Position numbers and translations under genes: made by a program
Notes under the pieces: generated by a model
Database searches by the model: none
What the model was told of the DNA's origin: nothing
Seen by the model: the letters and a program-made list of their open reading frames with translations, nothing else
In this document: positions 55,192 to 64,000 of the stretch, in pieces
How positions within the stretch are numbered: position 1 is the stretch's first letter
Layout of the letters: each line of letters begins with the position of its first letter
From: Leguminivora glycinivorella
Taxonomy: Eukaryota > Arthropoda > Insecta > Lepidoptera > Tortricidae
Direction of reading: 5' to 3'
Length of the DNA stretch: 64,000 bases
Assembly (NCBI RefSeq): GCF_023078275.1
Contig: NC_062983.1
Span: forward strand, 4,209,001 to 4,273,000

Positions 55192-55388
55192 GTCATCACG
55201 CACGCATACAACGACGACTTTAGTCTCAATGAGCTAACCAGAACCACTGCGACACATCCGCCGGCGGCTTGTCTGCTCTCTAATATTATATGCTCTGAGG
55301 TTTTATACAATATACTATGATACAATATTCGAATGAAACTGTAAATTACACAAAAAAATATTACTTATTTTTATCTAGCCTGTGATCA

Positions 55389-55613
55389 CACCTCGGACAC
55401 TGGCGATCAAATATATGAAAGAGGCGCGTTCCTAACACACAGTCTAAGCTCGTGTAGGTGAACGCGTACTATGCTTTATGAGTGAAATATGACAGGTCGA
55501 CTGTTCGCGTTTTTGACGGGCGGTAACTGTGAGGTAACCGAGAGGGGGTGGGCGGCACTTTCAGCGGGGAGCGGGAGTGGCCATATTTACTACTCTATAC
55601 TGTGCTATAATGG
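55389..55613 (-). repeat. Dispersed 235-bp repeat, full copy
   Basis: CACCTCGGACACTGGCGATC, GTAGGTGAACGCGTACTATG, GAGAGGGGGTGGGCGGCACT and GGGAGTGGCCATATTTACTA. Confidence 0.75.
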
Positions 55614-55865
55614 TGTCCACTGCTAAGCAAAGGCTTCTCAGACCTCCATGACACCCGATTTAGTGCATCTTCCGGCCAGTTAGTGACGAAGGTGTCTAGG
55701 TCGTCCATCTTCTTCTGGGCCTGCCGCTTCCGCGCTCTATTTGTGGCATCCACATGGTGGCTACACTAGCCCATCTGTCAGGATGCATGCGGCAGACGTG
55801 ACCAGCCCAGTCCCATTTGAGCCTGGCAGTCCTCTCACGTTTTTGAACGCAGCGTGGTGTTCCTG
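55614..55865 (-). pseudogene. RTE-type ORF2 C-terminal fragment
   Basis: The minus frame reads RERTARLKWDWAGHVCRMHP, DRWASVATMWMPQIERGSGR and PRRRWTT, then after one frameshift TFVTNWPEDALNRVSWRSEK. KWDWAGHVCRM is a well-known signature at the end of lepidopteran RTE-like reverse transcriptases. Confidence 0.8.
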
Positions 55866-56513
55866 ATAAGATTGGTCCTCTTCACACTTAGAATATTACT
55901 GTGACATTTAATATAAAAGTGCCTCCTATTCCTTTTAAAAATATCAAATCTAGGGTAAACAAGCATGCATCTTCGGGGCGAACTCACTCCATCGTAGGCC
56001 ACGTATTTGCCATTGGCTAGTCTGTGGCCAAGAGTAAGCTAATTTATAATTTAATAAGATTAGTTTTCTTTTTCTAAAAGTTATATACAAAATGTTTACA
56101 TATAAATTAATATTTAAAACCCCCGGCCATCGATTACCGTCCCATACCCCCCCCCCCCCCCGTCCCGTCCCGTTGTACGGGGAACTTTCATGTGGAATAG
56201 ACCAGTTCATTTTAGATTCCATTAACTCTCAAATAGTTCTTACACCCTGGCGGGTGTTGCCTCTGCGTGTGTCCCATGATATGGGCAAGGGCAACATCCG
56301 CTCGGTGTACCCCTTACATTTCATTAAAGTGTCGAAAGGGCCTCTACGCGTTGGCTTCGGCCCCGCGCACGCCTCCCAAAGGTCCGGAACACCATTGTTC
56401 CGTGATGGGAAAGACATATCAGAATCAGCTACAAAACGCATTTTATAAAACAAAGCAAATTATATTGCACCATACTTTTTTTAAATAACTCGGTCTCTGC
56501 AAGTGATCCAAAG
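55866..56513. other. Dispersed repeat, poly-C tract, no gene
   Basis: A 16-nt C run at about 56147-56161 is followed by a repeat-like segment (GGGGAACTTTCATGTGGAAT, ACACCCTGGCGGGTGTTGCC). Overlapping short ORFs on both strands are not supported. Confidence 0.45.
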
Positions 56514-57380
56514 TTGGTATCATACAACAAAATAATGCTATTTATAAGCCGAATCAACCGGGATCTCGACTCTATTTATTCTTGGGCAGCTTCTTTTGGC
56601 CTTATGGTTAATGCGGAGAAGTCGCAAGCGATTTTGATTGGGAGTCCTCATTTCATCTCCAAGTTGTCTGAAGTGCCTGAAATCTTCTTCGATGGAACAC
56701 TCATTCCTTTCTCTTCTACCGTCAGGAACTTAGGCATTGTCATTGATCAGACTCTCTCTTGGGCACCCCATGTGACTGAAATTAGCAGGCGACTCTTTGC
56801 CTCTCTTCACTCGCTTCGGCGTCTCCAAAGCTTCCTTCCGTTCCGTACAAAGGTTGTCCTTGCGCAGTCGCTTTTGATTCCACTTCTGGATTATGCGGAT
56901 ATCGCATTTTTGGACCTTACCGAGCAGCTACTTGACAAGCTCGAACGTTTGCAGAATGTGTGCATCAGATACATTTTTAATTTAAGAAAATTTGACCACA
57001 TCTCTCATTTCCGCGCCCAGCTCGAGTGGCTGCCCATCCGTCGCCGTAGAGACATGCACGTGGTTTCTCTCCTGTATAATGTTTTATTTTCTCCTACTTC
57101 CCCTCCCTATCTTTCAGAACGATTTAAATACTTGGCTGACGGTAGCGGGCACCGGCTCCGTTCCAGTGTGAATCTCACTTTGAGTACCCCGCCCCACAAA
57201 CATAGGTCCTATAATAAATCGTTTACAATCTACGCAGTTAAATTGTGGAACTCCTTGCCTTTATCTCTTCGACAGTGTCAGTCAGTCGCGTCGCTGAAGG
57301 CTCTAATAATTTTTAAGAAAAAAAAAACCGTCGCCTTTCGGGTTCTGGTGAAAGCTACTTGCGAATGTTGGATTATGTAG
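56514..57380 (+). pseudogene. LINE reverse transcriptase, C-terminal half (288-aa ORF)
   Basis: The ORF is open but starts inside the protein: RINRDLDSIYSWAASFGLMV and NAEKSQAILIG are the region after the YxDD palm motif; then LGIVIDQTLSWAPHV, a thumb-like LIPLLDYADIAFLD, RLQNVCIRYIFNLRKFDHIS and LEWLPIRRRRD. This order is typical of CR1/Jockey-group elements. The palm (YADD), the endonuclease and ORF1 are missing. The last about 25 codons after the A run near 57310 look like readthrough. The Met used as a start is not biologically meaningful. Confidence 0.85.
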
Positions 57381-57439
57381 AAATGTGTAAGTGTTTTTTA
57401 AAACTGCTTTTAATGCTTTAATTATTAGATGGCAACACA

Positions 57440-58470
57440 AATGAATTTATACGTATAACGGTAAGGTTTGAGGAGTTTCCTCAATTCCTCATGAATCCGA
57501 TTATATTATAAGAAATCGAAGCTTGACAAACTTTGACTTGAAAACTCAATATGCTTAACAAACATAACTAAATAAATGCCACTGTTCTGAACTTAAATGC
57601 ATGCTTTTCTTACAAAAATACCAAAGTCACTATGAGTGTGCCGTTCAGATTTGAGGAGTACGGTTCTGACTATCATCAGCAGTTCCACTGCACCAAATGT
57701 CACTGTTCTGGACGTAAGTGCATGCTGTTCTTATAAAAATACCAAAGTCACTATAAGCGTGCCGTTCAGATTTGAGGAGTTCGGTTCTGACCATCATCAG
57801 CAGTTCCACTGTACCAAATGTCACTGTTCTAGACGTAAGCGCATGCTGTTCCTATAAAAATGGCAAAGTCACTATAAGCGTGTCGTTCAGATTTGAGGAG
57901 TTTGGTTCTGGCCATCATCAGCAGTTCCACTGCACCAAATGTCACTGTTCTGGATGAAAGTGCATGCTGTTCTTATAAAAATACCAAAGTCACTATAAGC
58001 GTGCCGTTCAGATTTGAGGAGTTCGGTTCTGACCATCATCAGCAATTCCACTGCACCAAATATCACTGTTCTGGATGAAAGTGCATGCTGTTCTTATAAA
58101 AATACCAAAGTCACTATAAGCGTGCCGTTCAGATTTGAATAGTTCCGTTCTGGCCATCATCAGCAGTTCCACTGCACCAAATGTCACTGTTCCGTACCTA
58201 AATGCATGCTGTTCCTTTAAAAACGTAAAAATCACCATATGTATGCCTTTCAGATTCGAGGAGTTCCCTCGATTTCTCCAGGATCCCATCATCAGAACTG
58301 GGTTCTGATAAAAATAGGACCAATCTGTATGCATATACATTCAAACAAAAAATTTTTTTTCAAAATCGGTCCAGTAATGACGGAGATATCGAGGAACAAA
58401 CATTAAAAAAAACATACAGACTACTTGATAACCGTCCTTCTTGAGAGATATGAGGCGACGGTTAAAAAAG
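57440..58470 (+). repeat. Retroelement 3' region with six 121-bp units
   Basis: CGTTCAGATTTGAGGAG recurs at 57642, 57763, 57884, 58005 and 58126, with diverged outer units near 57460 and 58246. Each unit holds CCATCATCAGCAGTTCCACT (TATCATCAG in one) and GTGCATGCTGTTCTTATAAA. The downstream end AAAATCGGTCCAGTAATGAC ... GGCGACGGTTAAAAA looks like a lepidopteran LINE 3' terminus, so the array probably sits in a LINE 3' UTR. The 61-73-residue ORFs are by-products. Confidence 0.8.
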
Positions 58471-58639
58471 CTTTGGCTCTCTGATGAAAACTAAGGTATT
58501 GGATGTATGCGGTTTTGTAGTTGTCGTTTTTATTATGTAAATATATATTTAATTTAAATATTATATATGTATATATTTATGTTATTTGCTATTTGTATAG
58601 TTGTATATTATGTATTTATTCGTATATATTGCATGTTAG

Positions 58640-58862
58640 TGTAAGTTATTATTTATTATTACCTAGAATCCGTTTCCTGCGCCGTTTGTACTGTATATCT
58701 ACCATCTCCAATTCTCCCTCAATTGCTCAAAGGTTAACTGGAAGAGATCCCTTAAAGGGATAAGTTCGCCTTTGTTATTATCATAAGCTCTTTTTCCTGT
58801 GTGTTGTATTATTTTCTGGTACAATAAAGTATTTTACTACTACTACTACTAAGCCCTTTAAA
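58640..58862 (+). mobile_element. LINE 3' end with (ACT)n tail
   Basis: GGTTAACTGGAAGAGATCCC, TTAAAGGGATAAGTTCGCC and TACAATAAAGTATTTTACTA, ending in five ACT units. A polyadenylation-like AATAAA precedes the tail. Confidence 0.65.
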
Positions 58863-59257
58863 ACGAGCTATGTCCCACCTGTATACACTCATGGGACAAA
58901 ATTCCCATTTTCCTTTATACAACTACAGAATATATAATAGTACAAGTAATACAACTGGATTAATGTACTTTATTTATACAACTGGATTAAAAATAGATAC
59001 TCATCACACATCAACTTTTCATCAAAAATATACAGCTAATCTTAATTTCGTAAAAATAAAAGATTTTATTCAATTTATTCCAGAGGTTTATCGCGACATG
59101 AAACGTTGCTAAGACAACATAAAAACATAATGTCCCTCAAATGCCAGAGGGAGAGACAAATAAAACGGTGTTAATGCGTCTTCGTCACATTGTACTGGTT
59201 TAAGGGTCAGCGAACTTTTAGAATATATTTTTCTTGTAGTTTTTTTTAACCGTCCTA

Positions 59258-59717
59258 AATTCTTATCTAAATAAATAAAAGAAGAAGCTGACTGACTGAC
59301 TGACTGACTGACTGACTGACTGACTGATGACTGACTGACTGACTGACTGACTGACTGACATATCAACGCACAGCCGAAACCACTGGTCCTAGAGCTTTCA
59401 AATTTGGTACGTAGGTTCCTTATATAGTGTAAAGGAGCACAAATAAAGGATTTTCCAAAATTCACCTCCTAAGGGGGTCAAATGGGGGTTCAAAGTTTGT
59501 ATGGGGAAACAAGATTAGTTTGACTATTTTATTCGAAACTTCACAGGAAGATTCCTTAAGACATATGACTGAATACGTGTTTCAGGTTTTTTGAAAATTT
59601 AACCCCTAAAAGGGTGAAAAGGGGGTGATAAAGTAAAAAAATCAATATGGGTATCGTTTTTATGGTTTATCGGGTCGCTGATCACGATAAATACAACGTA
59701 ATTCTATATTAATAATT
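59258..59717. repeat. (GACT)n microsatellite and a dispersed repeat
   Basis: 59289-59358 is GACT repeated with one interruption (CTGATGACTG). It is followed by ACATATCAACGCACAGCCGA and GTAGGTTCCTTATATAGTGT, shared with 29180-29520. Neither is present in copy A. Confidence 0.7.
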
Positions 59718-60215
59718 CACATCAAATAATTCTATATTAATTCTATATTTATCTACCTTACTATATCACTATTTCTTATCCTGAATACACAAATTAACGA
59801 CATGTCAAACTTTAAAGAAAACTATGTATCTAGCGCCTGTACAAATCATCGTAGCAAATAATGACTACTATATCTTTGCAAAGCTTTGCATCAAGGCGTT
59901 GTTCAGTCTATTTAATTTGACATGTCGTAAATTCTTGTCTTCAGAATAAACAGAGTGATTTAATAAACTAGATAAATATAGAATTAATATAGAATTATTT
60001 GATGTGGTATACGTGTAAATAACATGTGTAGTTAGAAGAATATCTTGGTGGTTCTGCTGGGAGGAAGCTCTGCAGCAGAACCACTTTGAAATTAGATTTA
60101 AAACTAGGCATATAGAATTTTTCCAAGTGGTCCTAGAATTTAATAGATATCTTATAGATATTTTCTGATATGTTTATGTTTCCGAAAGACAATGTGGTTC
60201 TGGCGGAGAGTATGA
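59718..60215 (+). mobile_element. Foldback plus hairpin element, copy 2 (unclassified)
   Basis: A 35-bp perfect inverted pair (ATCAAATAATTCTATATTAA ... at 59721-59755, and 59969-60003) encloses further inverted text (GACATGTCAAA/TTTGACATGTC). Then come GTGGTATACGTG, a hairpin GTGGTTCTGCTGGGAGG ... CAGCAGAACCAC (60048-60084), ATATAGAATTTTTCC, ATGTTTATGTTT and a terminal GTGGTTCTGGCGGAGAG. The part from 59960 on parallels 41255-41518 (minus). Confidence 0.7.
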
Positions 60216-61951
60216 CGTCAATTGGTCGCTCCGTTTGACCGTGAAAGACGGACAAACAAACAGACACACACACTTTCCCATTTATAATATTAGTATGGAT
60301 TTATTTATTCCACCATTCATTATCTATTTGAAAACTTAATGAAGACTAAATACGTACTAAACCTTTTAACGTTTTCTTAATAAAATCTCCACATTCATAT
60401 CTCACTAAGAAACTTTATAAAACCTAAGTACTCGCGAGTAGCACTAAAAGTATATCTCCAGTTTTATTACAAGATGAAGACAAGCACCTCTTCATACCCG
60501 AGCATCCGCGAACGGCTAAGGAAAAAATAACAAAAATATTTTCCTTCCATTTAAAGACGTCTTAGGTGACATCTCCTACACCGGCGTTCTACAAAAGGTC
60601 ATATTTATGTAAGTAAATGAAGTCTGTTACGACCTTTTGAAAGAAAGACGTACGTGTGTCGAAGCGATATCTTATTCAAAATAAGCTAAATGAGTGACTT
60701 GGCCTTGTAGCCGAATGGCACTTAATTTTCTGCGACGCGAAACGCTACCGAAACGCCGTAGAAAGGCAGTCTGGCTCTTTCGCGCCAATATGCAAGAGCG
60801 ATAGATATACCTATAGCTACGAAGGGTAAATTTTGACATTTGATTGTGACGTTGGCTAGGAACTCTGAGAATTGATATATGTATCAATTTAAGGATATGT
60901 TCTTTGAAGTTCTAGACGGCAATTAAGGCAATTTGTATACTCTGAGCGAGCTCAAAGTTGTTAATTGAATAAGGGAAGTTGATAGTAGTACCAGGTAATA
61001 TCAAATACATTTTATAATCAGCGTCTTGTGATCGTCAGTTATTTCTTCCGTGTTGTTAGACGTCAATGTTTCATCGATAATTTTACCGTAACCATATCTT
61101 ATGCAATGATTACAGGGACTCTTTTCATTTCTAATTAACACAAGTCAAATTATATTCTATTGAAAATATTTCAACATGGGTGGCAAGAACCATACCGTTC
61201 TACTTACCCTAGGGATGGTCAGAGGGCGCTACGAGTCCTTGTATAGATTACTCATATGAGAGATAATTTCGACCTCAGCAACTGTGACCTGGGTGGCCGA
61301 ACGGAAATAGGCATCTGTCGCGATTGAAGGGTACGCTGGTTCGATTCCAGCCTCAGGCACTGGAGGCATTGGTCACTTTTTTTTTCATATGTGTAATTTA
61401 TTTCGGTTTTTTTTTACTCTTTTCATATGGAATAACAAATAAATTTAGTTAAAATTGCCTCGTTAATTTCCGTGTGGTTAAGAATTTCACATCCCCCTTT
61501 CTTCCCGCGGTGTCGTAGAAGTCGACTGTGGGATATGGGTTAAATTGTGGCGTGGGCGAGAGGCTAGCAACCTGTCACCTCACAGTTACCGCCTGTCAAA
61601 AACACGAACAGTCGACCTGTCATATTTCTCTCATACAAGCATAGTATTTCAATATATTTGATCGCCAGTGTCCGAGGTGCACACGGTCCGCCAGATGGAA
61701 AGCGGTCAGCGTAACTTATGGACGCCTGCAACTCAAGGAGATTTGAAGGAGGATTTGGATAAACGTGGATAAGAATAATTTATGCATAGGTAATGATATT
61801 TTTTGTGTTTTCTGACTGATATCATGTGGTATTATCATACTAATACTTATAGTTAATAGTATTGAATAATTACATTTTATTTTGGGCGACGTCAAGTAAC
61901 ATTTATAGTAATTTTGTTGAACCACGTGCTTTCGAACGCAGTTAATAGGTA

Positions 61952-62439
61952 CTAGGGTGGGTCACTCTTGTATGGAGAAAAAAAAAAGTATTATTATTTT
62001 CATTGGGCACAGTTACAAAAACTTGCCAACTGATGCAAATAAACAGACAAATTATTTTGCAATTGGAATTCATCTTCTGCCTCCGGATCCACTTTGAAGT
62101 TTTCATATATTTTTTAGTACATTTTGTGTGGTGTGCGGAGTATTATATCTATGTATTGTCTTCTATTTTAAAATTTTTCTATAAAGATATACTATTGTTG
62201 GCATCGTAATAGCATGCTAAAGGTTCAAAGAAAATAAATGAACAAAAAAACCTCAAAAATTAAAACCTTTTTTACACCCTACTCCATACAAAATACAAAA
62301 ACTTCAACTGAAATCCGGAGGCAAAAAATGAAACATAAAAATTTAAAAAAAAATTGTGCACTAATTAATTACAAAATGGCACCTTTTTGTGACTGTGCCC
62401 CCTAAGAAAATAAAAAAAAGTAAAAATTACCCACCCTAG
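61952..62439. mobile_element. MITE, 488 bp, TAGGTA target duplication
   Basis: Perfect ends CTAGGGTGGGT / ACCCACCCTAG with TAGGTA on both sides (61946-61951, 62440-62445); copy A shows the empty site GCAGTAGGTACC (4960-4971). Inner inverted pairs GGGCACAGTTAC/GTGACTGTGCCC and GCCTCCGGAT/ATCCGGAGGC show that most of it folds back. No coding capacity. Confidence 0.9.
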
Positions 62440-62987
62440 TAGGTACCTTTCGCGTCGCCGCTGCCGGAGAGTAACTACTGAGTCGACCTTATACTGTGAT
62501 AATACTTAGACCGGTTCTTAATTTTTTAACTGTTTCATAGCGATCATTAAGAACATTAAGACGTTTTGATCATCCATTTTCAAATTAAAATCGTCCATTA
62601 AAAACACTGGCCGCTACGTACAAACGTCAAACGGGCCACAAAATATACAAACTCCTTTGCGAAGTATTGCAATAAAAAAGTTAATTGCCAAAACAAACGC
62701 TGTGGATACCTTTCGGATTATAATTTAAAAATACTTTTGGATTTCATGGTTTGGAATCGGGATGTGGATGTGTTTATCAATGAAGTGAAGTGATATATTT
62801 ATAGGGGAGACTGAGGTGAGTTATGACAGAGGGGATTTGTGACAAAGTCGATTTTGGGGACCTTATTAACAATCAGTAAGGATTGTTTATGTATATAGGG
62901 TTTAAATACTTCATACTAATATACTCGTACCTCGATTTTTTAGCGCCACCTATTAAGTACTATCATAACTTTGTTTTACCCTTTTGA

Positions 62988-63090
62988 AGCGCTGGTGGCC
63001 TAGCGGTAAGAGATTGCGACTTTCGATCCTGGGGTCGCGGGATCGAAACCCGGTTAGTACCAATGAGTTTTTCGGAACTTGTGTGCGAAA
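62988..63090 (+). mobile_element. SINE family 2 head, longer copy
   Basis: Same head as 5658-5726 but continuing GTACCAATGAGTTTTTCGGA, showing that copy A is cut here. It is followed by a foldback element. Confidence 0.7.
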
Positions 63091-63378
63091 AAATAGAACC
63101 GTTTTTCCCCCGAAGGGTAAAAACGGATATTTAGGTTCCTGCCGAAGCTTGAACCACTAATGAGATTAACACCTTCATAACTCGGCCCTAATCGAGTGAA
63201 TTCCTCGACTAGTAGCGCCATCTGGCGCGCCAGTCAAGTACTAGTGTCGCCCGGTTACCAGCGCTCGGCTGCTTTTTCCTCAGTACCTTTAGCCGGCAAG
63301 GCCCTTAAGGGTGGTTCAAGCTTCGGCAGGAACCTAAATATCCGTTTTTTACCCTTCGGGGGAAAAACGGTTCTATTT
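63091..63378. mobile_element. Foldback element (288 bp)
   Basis: Arms AAATAGAACCGTTTTTCCCC ... GGTTCCTGCCGAAGCTTGAA and the reverse complement (63310-63378) pair for about 70 bp. The loop holds AGTAGCGCCATCTGGCGCGC. A partial direct copy of an arm (TTCGCTTGAACCACTAATGA) follows at 63391. Confidence 0.8.
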
Positions 63379-64000
63379 AGGTGTCCGTGCCTTCGCTTGA
63401 ACCACTAATGAGACGTGTTTAAACCTCTGCCGGCGCTGGTTAGGGCGTACTGTGACTGATATACTTTATTTATACAGAAATGTCATAATAAGAAATAGGA
63501 AGGTATACAAAGGGATGTTTCAAAATTTAGCCACTAAGGTTTCATGAGTTGAAACTGACTCCACACAGCACAGCACAGTTATCCATTATGACTCTATGAT
63601 GGTGGTGAATCACTTAATTTATGTATAACATAAAACCGACAGGAAGCCAGTAGTTAATAGATCGGTATTACAATATTTACGGAAATAAAACCTGTTATTT
63701 CAATAACATTTTTGTGAGAAAATATCTGTAGCAACCCAAACTCTGAAGAGCTTCCCCTTCATCAATGGGTGTTACATCAACGTCGGCTAAATTTGTCTCA
63801 CGTTTCCCTTACAACAGTCCCTAGTCAGAACAAGATCATATACATGTTTTTTGTCTTATAAATTCACCAAGATACTAGTCTTCTTCTGCTTAAGATAACT
63901 ATAATTATATCATGTAACTATAATACACAATTATATCATAGCACTGCCATGAGCATTATGACATTATGTTGAAATTTTTATTTTTCATGTAAATTGATTA
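63379..64000. other. Unassigned, no gene seen
   Basis: AT-rich DNA to the window edge. No ORF or splice pattern of note. Confidence 0.4.

Larger units (their letters stand above)
58949..63057 (+). repeat. Outer segmental duplication, copy B
   Basis: Blocks 58949-59257 and 60307-63057 match copy A at 1110-1425 and 2789-5726. The size of the second block is explained by known differences: minus the 496-bp and 132-bp insertions of A, plus the 488-bp MITE of B and its 46-bp deletion. The tRNA-like segment and the SINE head occur in both. Confidence 0.9.

Noticed and set aside
57636..58078. Small cysteine-rich proteins (61-73 codons)
   Set aside because: They are three frames of the same 121-bp minisatellite, shifting by one base per unit.
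58481..58500. Hammerhead-like CTGATGA core
   Set aside because: The GAAA and cleavage-site partner segments are not found at the required spacing.

Overview
The window looks like nuclear DNA of a lepidopteran insect, probably a moth. It is AT-rich, host coding DNA is sparse and broken into short exons with GT-AG introns, and most of the rest is built from repeats I recognise as typical of moth and butterfly genomes: tRNA-headed SINEs, a Lep1-like Helitron relative, RTE/CR1/Jockey-type LINE tails, and short dispersed repeats ending in GGTACGGAACCCTAAAAA or rich in GTCCG. Nothing points to a bacterial, viral or organellar origin. The family names come from memory; I could not search a database.

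Only one host gene is convincing. It lies on the minus strand from a TATA/initiator promoter near 10.39 kb through six exons (10342 down to 6801; 247 codons in phase, no stop). It encodes a secreted protein that I cannot name. Its introns hold SINEs, LINE tails, a double hairpin and, in intron 3, two decayed copies of the 3' part of exon 3. Its last exon or exons were not found.

Layout from left to right. 0-6.8 kb is repeats, including the first copy of a large direct duplication (1.11-5.73 kb, repeated at 58.95-63.06 kb) and a truncated Gypsy-type LTR-gag piece. 6.8-10.4 kb is the host gene. 10.4-15.5 kb is intergenic DNA with a foldback element, dispersed repeats and a LINE C-terminal fragment. 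15.7-19.0 kb is a 3.3-kb terminal-inverted-repeat element inserted into a SINE and carrying a dead Tc1-type transposase. 20-26 kb holds SINEs and the first copy of a second direct duplication, with 102-bp and 120-bp minisatellites. 26-42 kb is dense nested SINE/LINE/MITE material. 42.1-43.1 kb is a 944-bp CA/GACACA microsatellite. 43.8-45.0 kb is a LINE with an intact-looking ORF1 and only the start of ORF2. 45.3-52.9 kb is the second copy of the inner duplication, interrupted by a 957-bp Harbinger-type element and a 4.0-kb element with long inverted repeats and an RNase H relic. 53-58.9 kb holds repeats, a 90-bp hAT-type MITE, a LINE reverse-transcriptase fragment and a 121-bp minisatellite. 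58.9-64 kb is the second copy of the outer duplication plus foldbacks.

The genes do not form a pathway; the window is mainly a record of transposition. The duplicated blocks give filled/empty site pairs that date several insertions directly. The least explained signals are the hairpin element at 41.3 and 60.0 kb, whose stem arms and terminal repeat change together; the 3.3-kb element with nine subterminal AGTGTCA motifs; the 4.0-kb long-inverted-repeat element; the exon echoes in intron 3; and two minisatellites of near-equal period sharing CCATCATCAG.
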